A DNA stretch of 16,233 bases, taken from Oscillospiraceae bacterium. GTDB taxonomy: Bacteria > Bacillota > Clostridia > Oscillospirales > Oscillospiraceae. The stretch covers positions 1 through 16,233 of the forward strand of contig JAHHRY010000018.1 in assembly GCA_020025535.1 (NCBI GenBank). Direction: 5' to 3'. Every line of letters starts with the position of its first letter. The first letter of the stretch is position 1. The notes under the pieces are model-generated. The model had not been told where the DNA came from, ran no database searches, and saw only the letters and a list, made by a program, of their open reading frames with translations. Below are positions 1-6,033 of this stretch, piece after piece. The translations under genes were made by a program, and so were the position numbers.

Positions 1-113
1 GCTTTGAAGGAACTCAGAATCTTCTGCGTAAGCTGGAACGGATTACCGCACAAAATTTTTCGGCTGAGATGGGGGCGGACGCATGGCAAACGAGAAAAGT
101 TATGTTAACATGA
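1..113 (+). CDS. C-terminal end of an unidentified protein (5' partial)
   Basis: An open frame enters from the left edge (codons in phase from base 3) and runs 36 residues to a TGA at 111-113. It begins FEGTQNLLRKLERI and ends TRKVMLT. Its composition, charged and amphipathic with no low-complexity stretch, looks like real protein, and it lies just upstream of a serine recombinase with strong coding bias in the same direction. Mobile elements often carry a small regulatory or mobilisation gene directly before the recombinase, so this may be the tail of one. I do not recognise the family. It overlaps the 5' extension of the recombinase frame, which supports starting the recombinase downstream at 164. 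Confidence that it is coding is moderate; no function is proposed. Confidence 0.4.
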   Translation, partial: FEGTQNLLRKLERITAQNFSAEMGADAWQTRKVMLT

Positions 114-163
114 TGGCAACCAACCCTGTACTGACAGTTGCTCCACCAAAGGAGGAAACAGAA

Positions 164-1300
164 ATGTTCGGAGCAACCGATAAAATTACCGCACTCTATT
201 GCAGACTTTCCCAGGAAGATGAGAGAGCTGGCGAGTCCCTCTCCATTGAGAATCAAAAAAGTATTTTGCTTTCTTACGCCAGAGAGCATCACATGACAAA
301 CCCTGTGTTCTTTGTGGATGATGGATATTCCGGCACCAACTTTGAGTGCCCCGGCTTCCAGGAGATGCTGGCCCAAATCGAGGACGGCAAGGGCATCCCG
401 CTGACGGTCAATGTCCCCTACGGCTATGTGAAAGTTCCCAACGATCCGCACCACTGGATCATTGACCCGGAGGCTGCACTTGTGGTAAAGCATATCTTTA
501 CCATGTGCATGGAGGGCCGTGGACCGTCGCAGATTGCAAATCAGCTCAGAGCGGATAAGGTTTTGACGCCTACAGCTTACAAGAAGCAGCAGGGCCGTGA
601 CACACCGCATCCGCTACCGGAGAATCCTTATAGATGGCACCGCAGTTCTGTAGTATCTATCCTGCAACGCCGGGAGTACACCGGCTGCACGGTGAACTTC
701 AAGACCTACACCAACTCCATCTGGGACAAAAAGCAGCGGGAAACGCCTCTGGAAAATCAGGCTGTGTTTCTGGATACGCATGAGCGCATCATCGAGGATG
801 ATGTGTTTGAAAAGGTGCAGGAGATCCGCCAGCAGCGTCACCGCATGACCCGCAGCGGAAGAACCAGTATGTTCTCCGGATTAGTGTTCTGTGCCGATTG
901 CGGAGCCAAGATGAACTATGGCTCGACCAATAACTACAAGCCGCAGCAAGCGTTCTTCGACTGCTCCCTGCATTGGAAGGACAAGGAGAAGTGTGGCACT
1001 CACTATATCCGGGAATCTGTTCTGGAGCGCCTGGTGCTGCACCACATCCAGTTGGTGACAGAATACGAAATCAAAGCACAGGAACGACAGCATGAGAACA
1101 TCGAGCTTTTCATCCAGAAGGCCGACAAGTATGTGGGCATCGAGAAGCTGACGCCCTACGCCCTTCGGGAGTTGATCCAGGGCATCTATGTGGAGGCCCC
1201 GGATAAGTCCTCCGGCAAGCGCCGACAGACCATCCACATCAAGTACGACGGCATCGGCTTCATCCCTCTGGATGTGCTTATAAACGGAAAAACGGCGTGA
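164..1300 (+). CDS. Large serine recombinase (TnpX/ICE type) lacking two internal blocks; probably an inactive remnant
   Basis: Large serine recombinases excise and integrate conjugative elements through a Ser-DNA intermediate. The start at 164 has an AAAGGAGG site at 148-155, 8 nt upstream; the open frame continues back to 83 but has no such site there. In the 378-residue product, residues 7-75 match the start of the resolvase domain, with YCRLS carrying the likely nucleophile Ser16. The protein then jumps at about residue 75 straight to the VPYGY segment that begins the recombinase domain. The usual block with the RLGRN-like catalytic arginines is absent. A zinc ribbon follows (Cys243, 246, 267, 277). 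A second jump near residue 305 removes the long coiled coil and leads directly into a DUF4368-like tail (TPYALREL, EAPDKSSGKRR). Family members are usually about 500-560 residues. Both gaps keep frame, so a full-length product of the remnant is possible, but catalysis is unlikely. Confidence 0.8.
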   Translation: MFGATDKITALYCRLSQEDERAGESLSIENQKSILLSYAREHHMTNPVFFVDDGYSGTNFECPGFQEMLAQIEDGKGIPLTVNVPYGYVKVPNDPHHWIIDPEAALVVKHIFTMCMEGRGPSQIANQLRADKVLTPTAYKKQQGRDTPHPLPENPYRWHRSSVVSILQRREYTGCTVNFKTYTNSIWDKKQRETPLENQAVFLDTHERIIEDDVFEKVQEIRQQRHRMTRSGRTSMFSGLVFCADCGAKMNYGSTNNYKPQQAFFDCSLHWKDKEKCGTHYIRESVLERLVLHHIQLVTEYEIKAQERQHENIELFIQKADKYVGIEKLTPYALRELIQGIYVEAPDKSSGKRRQTIHIKYDGIGFIPLDVLINGKTA

Positions 1301-1314
1301 CCGAAGTCACGCCG
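1288..1314 (-). terminator. Intrinsic terminator for the minus-strand thioredoxin transcript
   Basis: A perfect 9-bp inverted repeat, CGGCGTGAC (1293-1301) and GTCACGCCG (1306-1314), flanks a 4-nt loop. Read on the minus strand it is followed by TTTTT (complement of 1288-1292). It lies about 90 bp downstream of the thioredoxin stop and overlaps the last codons of the convergent recombinase, whose TGA at 1298-1300 is inside the stem. On the plus strand there is no T-run directly after it, so it mainly serves the minus strand. Confidence 0.6.
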
Positions 1315-1320
1315 CTTCCC

Positions 1321-1347
1321 GAGAACATTCAGTTCTCATGTTTTTTT
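1321..1347 (+). terminator. Intrinsic terminator after the recombinase
   Basis: GAGAAC (1321-1326) pairs with GTTCTC (1332-1337) around a 5-nt loop. ATG and seven T residues follow on the plus strand. It lies 20 bp past the recombinase stop, where a plus-strand terminator is expected, and faces the convergent thioredoxin gene. The stem is only 6 bp, so efficiency is uncertain. Confidence 0.55.
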
Positions 1348-1405
1348 GAATTTTACTGTTTTACGGCCACCGTGCCTTTCGGCAGCGGGCACTTTCATTT
1401 GCTTA

Positions 1406-1711
1406 TTACAGCATGGCAAGAATCTCACTCTTGGATTGTTCTCCCACAGTCTGAGACACGATCTTGCCGTCCTTCATAACTACCAGCGCAGGAATACTCA
1501 TCACATGGAATTTCATAGCCAGCTCACGCTCTTCGCTTACGTCGATCTTGCACACCTTGATGTCAGGGCGCTCCTCGGCAATCTCTTCCACAATCGGCAG
1601 AATTGCCACACAGTGGCTGCACCAGCTTGCGCCGAAGTCCAGCAGGACAGGCTTATCGCAATTCATGACTTCTTCCTGAAAATTATTCTTGTTGACATTG
1701 ATAGCAGACAT
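1406..1711 (-). CDS. Thioredoxin-like protein with WCSHC active site
   Basis: This 101-residue protein is the length of a single thioredoxin domain and has no signal peptide, so it should act in the cytoplasm as a disulfide reductant or small oxidoreductase. The fold is clear: KPVLLDFGASWC leads into the active site, SIPALVVMKDG carries the cis-proline (Pro74), and a C-terminal helix ends at residue 101. The active site reads WCSHC (Cys31, Cys34) instead of the canonical WCGPC. The CxxC dipeptide tunes redox potential, and a His before the second Cys recalls the CPHC of DsbA, so reductase versus oxidase behaviour is open. A GAGG site lies upstream of the ATG at 1711. The gene follows the beta-CASP gene on the same strand after 180 bp with its own candidate promoter. 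The family call is secure; partners are unknown. Confidence 0.9.
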   Translation of the reverse strand: MSAINVNKNNFQEEVMNCDKPVLLDFGASWCSHCVAILPIVEEIAEERPDIKVCKIDVSEERELAMKFHVMSIPALVVMKDGKIVSQTVGEQSKSEILAML

Positions 1712-1846
1712 ACGAATTTCCTCTACTTTCTGTATTTTATAAGAGTTACGGCCAATACTTCCGGTTTCAACAGGATGTCCGTGTTTTCCGCACAGGCGGC
1801 TAAAACCCGGTGCCCGCCATTGGAGATATTTCTTTCTTATGGGTGT

Positions 1847-1875
1847 AGTATAACCATCCCATCGGATATTTTGCA
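1847..1875 (-). promoter_or_regulatory. Candidate promoter of the thioredoxin-like gene
   Basis: On the minus strand, TGCAAA (complement of 1870-1875) and TATACT (complement of 1847-1852) are separated by 17 bp. This lies in the 180-bp gap between the beta-CASP stop and the thioredoxin start. The -10 is good and the -35 is poor. It implies a leader of about 130 nt, which contains a GC-rich inverted repeat around 1795-1817 (GGCGG with CCGCC). Read-through from the upstream gene is an alternative. Confidence 0.4.
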
Positions 1876-1891
1876 GGAAACAATTACAAAA

Positions 1892-3487
1892 TCACTTCCA
1901 TTTTTCAATCAAATTCCGAATCTGGGCGGTAAATTTTGCGTTATCCTTATTGGTACGGCCATTGCATTTCTTAGCCAGCGCCAGCAGCCCCTCAGCCGCT
2001 CCCAACAGGTTGCTGTAAGCTTCCTGCGCTCTTGCGGTTTTCTTCAGCTCACGTTCAATCGGTACACCATCAGTTTGCACCGTAATTGTGCAGCTGTTCA
2101 GGTCATATTCCGTACCGCTGTAGGGTGCATCCGCATGATAGCCCATTTCCGTCAAAAGCTGCGTAAAGGCTACACAGGATTCGTCATCACCATGGTTGAC
2201 AAATACAAACTTGGGTTTTTCTGCAAAACCCTGCAGCCAGTGAATCAGGCCGGCCTGGTCTGCATGACCACTGGTACCGTGCAGCGATGCAATTTCCGCA
2301 TGAACGGCAATCTCTTCGCCAAACAGGCGGACAGAGTCTGCGCCGTTCTGCAGTTTCCTACCCAGAGAGTTTTCCGACTGATAACCAACAAACAAAATTG
2401 TATTGGCGGCGTTCCAGAGGTTATGCTTCAGATGATGGCGGATACGACCCGCTTCACACATACCGCTGGCCGAAAGAATAACTTTAGGCCGGGTATCGAA
2501 ATTGATGTTTTTGGACTCATCCGCTGTGACAGACAGGCAAATTCCGTCAAACCACAAAGGATTGATGCCCTGCTTCACCAAAGCAGCGGTTTCCGCATCC
2601 AGACAGCTCTGGTCACACTGAAGGAAAATGCCTGTCGCTTCTACCGCCAGAGGGCTGTCCACATACACCGGGAAGCCGTCATGTCCGGTTACCATGCCTT
2701 CCTGCTTTATTTCCCGAAGTGCATACAACATTTCCTGCGTTCTGCCCACCGCAAAGGAAGGGATTACCACGTTGCCGCCCCGGTCGAAGGTACGCTGAAG
2801 TACCTCGGCCAGTTCTCCTACGGTGTCCCCCGTTTTTTCATGAAGCCGGTTGCCATAGGTGGATTCAATCACCAGATAGTCCGTTTCTTTCACCGGCTGG
2901 GGGTCCTTAATCAAAGGATGATTGGTATTGCCCACGTCGCCGCTGAATACAATTTTCTTTGTCTCACCGTTTTCCGTCAGCCACATCTCAATACAGGCAG
3001 ACCCCAGCAGATGTCCCACATCCGTAAAGCGGATCGAAATTCCCTCCGCCGCCCGGATGATTTTGCCGTACATACAGCGGCGAAATTTGGATATGGCGCC
3101 GATAGCATCATTCAGATCATAAACCGGCTCCACAGGGTCCTCACCGGCTCTCAGGGCTTTCCGGTTTCGCCATTCCGCTTCTGACATCTGAATATGAGCA
3201 GAGTCACGAAGCATGATATTGCACAGGTCACAGGTCGACTCCGTTGCGTAAATCTGTCCCCGGAAGCCATCCTTGTAAAGCTTCGGCAGCATACCGGAAT
3301 GGTCAATATGGGCATGGGTCAGAAAAACAGCCTCAATATTGCCCGCAGCCGCAGGCAGCGGGATATTTTCAAACACATCCCGGCCCTGTTCCATGCCGCA
3401 GTCGATCAGATATTGCTTTCCGCACACTTCCAGCAGCGTGCAGCTGCCCGTCACTTCGTGCGTAGCACCGATGAATTGAATCTTCAT
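1892..3487 (-). CDS. Metallo-beta-lactamase fold protein with beta-CASP domain (CPSF/Ysh1-like putative nuclease)
   Basis: A two-zinc hydrolase of the beta-CASP group, whose members mostly cleave or trim RNA. The metallo-beta-lactamase motifs are in order: HAHIDH at residues 58-63, GHLLGSA with His159, and SGDVG with Asp184. The beta-CASP part follows: ESTYG at 208-212, the SAVG-like PSFAVGRTQE at 243-252, SASGMCEAG at 339-347 followed by the HHLKH segment, and SGHADQ with His408 as the last zinc ligand. Residues 425-465 resemble the RMMBL end, with FVNHGD. A charged tail of about 50 residues (480-531) goes beyond the conserved core. The start at 3487 has a GGAGGTG site. No signal peptide or membrane segment is seen, so it is cytoplasmic. 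It differs from RNase J in layout and is nearer to the archaeal/eukaryotic CPSF-like branch common in Clostridia. The exact substrate cannot be read from the sequence. Confidence 0.9.
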   Translation of the reverse strand: MKIQFIGATHEVTGSCTLLEVCGKQYLIDCGMEQGRDVFENIPLPAAAGNIEAVFLTHAHIDHSGMLPKLYKDGFRGQIYATESTCDLCNIMLRDSAHIQMSEAEWRNRKALRAGEDPVEPVYDLNDAIGAISKFRRCMYGKIIRAAEGISIRFTDVGHLLGSACIEMWLTENGETKKIVFSGDVGNTNHPLIKDPQPVKETDYLVIESTYGNRLHEKTGDTVGELAEVLQRTFDRGGNVVIPSFAVGRTQEMLYALREIKQEGMVTGHDGFPVYVDSPLAVEATGIFLQCDQSCLDAETAALVKQGINPLWFDGICLSVTADESKNINFDTRPKVILSASGMCEAGRIRHHLKHNLWNAANTILFVGYQSENSLGRKLQNGADSVRLFGEEIAVHAEIASLHGTSGHADQAGLIHWLQGFAEKPKFVFVNHGDDESCVAFTQLLTEMGYHADAPYSGTEYDLNSCTITVQTDGVPIERELKKTARAQEAYSNLLGAAEGLLALAKKCNGRTNKDNAKFTAQIRNLIEKWK

Positions 3488-3530
3488 AACGACACCTCCA
3501 TAATCCGCAAGTGAATTGTCCTATATGGAT

Positions 3531-3559
3531 ACTATATCTGGGTATTGGAATCGCGTCAA
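3531..3559 (-). promoter_or_regulatory. Promoter of the beta-CASP gene
   Basis: TTGACG (complement of 3554-3559) and TATAGT (complement of 3531-3536) are 17 bp apart on the minus strand, close to the SigA consensus. The predicted start leaves a leader of about 35-40 nt before the GGAGGTG site of the gene at 3487. It is divergent from the MATE promoter about 40 bp away. Confidence 0.75.
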
Positions 3560-3599
3560 TGAGCAATTAGAAAAAAATGAGAATAAAACAGATTTGCTC

Positions 3600-3628
3600 T
3601 TGAATAATGCAGAACAGAAGCGTATAAT
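3600..3628 (+). promoter_or_regulatory. Promoter of the MATE transporter gene
   Basis: TTGAAT (3600-3605) and TATAAT (3623-3628) are separated by 17 bp. The predicted transcription start near 3635 leaves a leader of about 20 nt. That makes the ATG at 3637 very unlikely as a start and supports the one at 3658, which follows AAGAGG (3645-3650). Confidence 0.8.
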
Positions 3629-3657
3629 ATCGGCGAATGCAGAAAAGAGGTATTAAC

Positions 3658-5022
3658 ATGAATCGTGATCTAACGGTTGGTAAGCCCAGTAAAGTTCTGT
3701 GGCAATTCTGTCTTCCATTATTTGGAAGCATTATCTTTCAGCAACTGTACAATATTGCGGACAGTCTGGTAGCCGGTAAGTTCATAGGTGAAAACGCACT
3801 TGCCGCTGTCGGAAACGGCTATGAAGTTACCCTTCTGTTCCTCGCTGTAGCCTTCGGATGCAATATCGGTTGCTCGGTTATTGCTGCTCAGAAATATGGT
3901 GCCCGACAGTACGGAGAGACAAAAACAGCTATCTACACTTCCCTGATTTCCACCGGTGTCGTATGCCTTGTGCTTATGGCTATCGGTTTCCTGGGACTGG
4001 ATAGCCTGCTGCGTCTTATCAAAACTCCCGATAACGTGTTTGCGGATTGCCGGTGCTATCTGGACATCTACATACTCAGTCTTCCCTTTGTCTTCTATTA
4101 TAATGTGGCCACCGGTGTTTTCTCGGCCCTGGGCGATTCCAGAACACCCTTCATATTCCTGGTAATCTCCTCCCTGGCCAATATCGGTGCCGACATTCTG
4201 TTCGTAACCGCTTTCGACATGGGCGTCGCCGGCGTGGCATGGGCAACCCTGATCTGTCAGGGTGTCAGCTGTGTCCTCGCTGTTGTCTGCGTTCTGAAAC
4301 GGCTGAAAAAGATTCCCTCCCCCGAGAAAGTCTCCGCTTTCTCCTGGGATATTCTTAAAAATATCTCCATCGTTGCCATTCCCAGTATGCTGCAGCAAAG
4401 CTTTATCTCCGTGGGCAATATGATGATTCAGAGTATCATCAACTCCTTCGGCCCCGCTGTTATGGCCGGTTACTCCGGTGCCATCAAGCTGAACAACCTG
4501 GTAGTGACAGCCTTCACCACCCTCGGAAACGGTATGTCCAACTACACAGCACAGAACCTGGGTGCTCAAAAAATCTCCAGAATCAAAGACGGTTTCCGTG
4601 CCGGACGCTGGATGGTCTGGAGCATCTGTGTTCCTCTGGTCCTTCTCTATACGCTGTTGGGAAGCACACTCATGTCGCTGTTCCTGAAGAACCCCACCGG
4701 CGAAGCCATGGCAGTCGGTGTGCAGCTGCTGCGTGTGGTATCCCCGTTCTACTTTATTGTGGCCGCAAAGCTGATCTGCGACGGCATCCTGCGTGGCTCC
4801 GGTCAGATGAAGCAGTTCATGATCGGAACTTTCTCCGACCTGATTCTCCGTGTCGTGCTGTCCAAGGTGCTTTCCATTCCTCTGGGACCTCTTGGTATCT
4901 GGCTGGCATGGCCCATTGGCTGGACCGTGGGAACCGTCCTCTCCATCTGGTTCTATAAGACCGCTTCCTGGCGCAAAGCCGAAACTGAAACTCAAACTGA
5001 AGCTCAAACTGAAGCTGAATAA
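3658..5022 (+). CDS. MATE family multidrug/metabolite efflux transporter
   Basis: Transporters of the MATE family export drugs or metabolites in exchange for Na+ or H+. The 454-residue protein from ATG 3658 has the usual family length and about 12 hydrophobic segments in two halves. The N-terminus carries the typical KVLWQFCLPLFGSIIFQQLYN opening of the clostridial branch, followed by a DSLVAGKFIGENALAAVG segment after the first helix. The second half repeats the pattern around residues 240-275 (IPSMLQQSFISVGNMMIQ) with GNGMSNYTAQNLGA near 290-303. The hydrophilic C-terminus ends in a Thr/Glu/Gln tail coded by a 12-bp tandem repeat. It is monocistronic, with its own promoter and terminator. 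The substrate cannot be predicted. Confidence 0.92.
   Translation: MNRDLTVGKPSKVLWQFCLPLFGSIIFQQLYNIADSLVAGKFIGENALAAVGNGYEVTLLFLAVAFGCNIGCSVIAAQKYGARQYGETKTAIYTSLISTGVVCLVLMAIGFLGLDSLLRLIKTPDNVFADCRCYLDIYILSLPFVFYYNVATGVFSALGDSRTPFIFLVISSLANIGADILFVTAFDMGVAGVAWATLICQGVSCVLAVVCVLKRLKKIPSPEKVSAFSWDILKNISIVAIPSMLQQSFISVGNMMIQSIINSFGPAVMAGYSGAIKLNNLVVTAFTTLGNGMSNYTAQNLGAQKISRIKDGFRAGRWMVWSICVPLVLLYTLLGSTLMSLFLKNPTGEAMAVGVQLLRVVSPFYFIVAAKLICDGILRGSGQMKQFMIGTFSDLILRVVLSKVLSIPLGPLGIWLAWPIGWTVGTVLSIWFYKTASWRKAETETQTEAQTEAE
4985..5020 (+). repeat. Three tandem 12-bp repeats at the 3' end of the MATE gene
   Basis: Three consecutive 12-mers, CTGAAACTCAAA, CTGAAGCTCAAA and CTGAAGCTGAAT, encode (TETQ)(TEAQ)(TEAE), the acidic tail of the transporter. 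The unit is a multiple of three, so slippage would change tail length without breaking the frame. The last copy reaches into the stop codon. Confidence 0.8.
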
Positions 5023-5062
5023 TAAACAACGCCGCCCATCAATATGGGCGGCGTTGTTTATT
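5021..5062. terminator. Bidirectional terminator, 19-bp perfect stem, between MATE and CPBP genes
   Basis: Positions 5021-5039 and 5044-5062 are perfect reverse complements around a CAAT loop. The core is GCCGCCCAT/ATGGGCGGC, flanked by AATAAACAAC and GTTGTTTATT. The A/T-rich outer arms give a T-rich tail in either direction, so it can end transcripts of both convergent genes. It overlaps both stop codons: the TAA of the MATE gene ends at 5022 and the TAA of the CPBP gene occupies 5063-5061. Confidence 0.85.
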
Positions 5063-6008
5063 AGGAAAAACTTGTTATAATCATGACCAGACAGGCTGCT
5101 GTCATCAGGATCATGCCCAGATTCAGGAAGACGGTTTTCCATCTGCTTTCTCTGGGCAGCTCCTGCTCCGCTGCTGCAAACGTAATATCTTTTACATGAA
5201 TACAGAACAGAATCAGGCCTATCATTCCCATTGCAAAAAGCGCCATGCTGTAAAGCGAAAATCCCAGAATCCAGGGCAGGTTCGACTGCACCACCGTGAA
5301 ATCTTCCATAATCCCATTAAAATCTATGTGTTCCAGGAACGTAGGGCCGATGATACTGCCAAAAAGATTGATAATCATGTGCAGGCTGATGCTGTAACGC
5401 AGCTTTCCTGTCTTCAAATACACATAGCCAAAGACCAGCCCCAGCGTAAAAGCATAGAACAGCTGTCCCAGATTGCCATGAAACAGCGCAAACATCAGAG
5501 CCGAGGTAATAACCGCCAGCTTCTCGCCGTACATATGCATACGATCAATCAGCAGCTTTCGGAAGATATACTCTTCAAGGAGCGGTGCCAGAATCACCAT
5601 AAACAGGATTTTCGGCAGTATGGAATTGTCAGAAGCAAATGCGATGATGGGATTTCCTGCCGTTATGCCCAGAATCCGCCGGATTATCGTTGAAACCGCC
5701 ATGCCTGCATAGTTACCGATAAACATCATAAAAACGCTGATCAAAAAGATGACGAGATACTGTTTGGCACTTAAGCTGCGCTTTTCCAGTGGCTTGGCAG
5801 GTGCTCTGCGGATCAGCAGCACGCCAACAGGCACCGCAACCAGATACAGCGGAGCGAATGTATAAAACCACATCCCCCAGGAATGCTTCAGTCCCTGAGG
5901 CCGCAGCAGGGCCATAAGAATCTGCAGCGCAGCTCCGATCAGCAGGATTGCAAACGCCCCAAAGCCCAGCTTGGAAAACTGGGCTTTTGCGGATTTCAAA
6001 TCAACCAT
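5061..6008 (-). CDS. CPBP family intramembrane glutamic protease (Abi/Rce1-like)
   Basis: These are membrane-embedded proteases. Family members include the CAAX prenyl protease Rce1 and proteins tied to bacteriocin immunity or peptide maturation. The 315-residue product has about eight hydrophobic segments. Its motifs lie in the middle; numbering here starts from the upstream GTG, two residues before the chosen ATG. They are EExxxR at Glu147, Glu148 and Arg152 (LLEEYIFRKLL), FALFHGN with His179, and HMIIN with His212 and Asn216. All catalytic residues are present, so it should be active. I prefer the ATG at 6008, with AAAGG 5 nt upstream; an in-frame GTG at 6014 would overlap that site. It is the last gene of the ABC exporter operon, 25 bp after the permease stop, which suggests a role in exporting or processing a peptide or defending against one. 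The substrate is unknown. Confidence 0.88.
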   Translation of the reverse strand: MVDLKSAKAQFSKLGFGAFAILLIGAALQILMALLRPQGLKHSWGMWFYTFAPLYLVAVPVGVLLIRRAPAKPLEKRSLSAKQYLVIFLISVFMMFIGNYAGMAVSTIIRRILGITAGNPIIAFASDNSILPKILFMVILAPLLEEYIFRKLLIDRMHMYGEKLAVITSALMFALFHGNLGQLFYAFTLGLVFGYVYLKTGKLRYSISLHMIINLFGSIIGPTFLEHIDFNGIMEDFTVVQSNLPWILGFSLYSMALFAMGMIGLILFCIHVKDITFAAAEQELPRESRWKTVFLNLGMILMTAACLVMIITSFS

Positions 6009-6033
6009 AAGCACCTTTCCCTTCTGCAGAAAT

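Noticed and set aside
83..163. Upstream start of the recombinase at 83
   Set aside because: No ribosome site before 83, overlap with the preceding coding tail, and a strong AAAGGAGG before 164, where homology to the resolvase domain begins.
1795..1817. GC-rich inverted repeat between the beta-CASP and thioredoxin genes as a terminator
   Set aside because: Only a 5-bp stem with a long loop and no T-run on either strand.
1346..3184. 612-codon plus-strand frame opposite the thioredoxin and beta-CASP genes
   Set aside because: Same cause: a shadow of two well-supported minus-strand genes, rich in His/Arg/Cys and without family features.
3637..3657. MATE start at 3637
   Set aside because: The predicted transcription start is at about 3635, leaving no room for a ribosome site; AAGAGG directs the start at 3658.
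3718..5142. 474-codon minus-strand frame opposite the MATE gene
   Set aside because: Very rich in Gly, His, Asp and Gln, as expected from reading a hydrophobic membrane protein gene backwards; it also runs through the bidirectional terminator.
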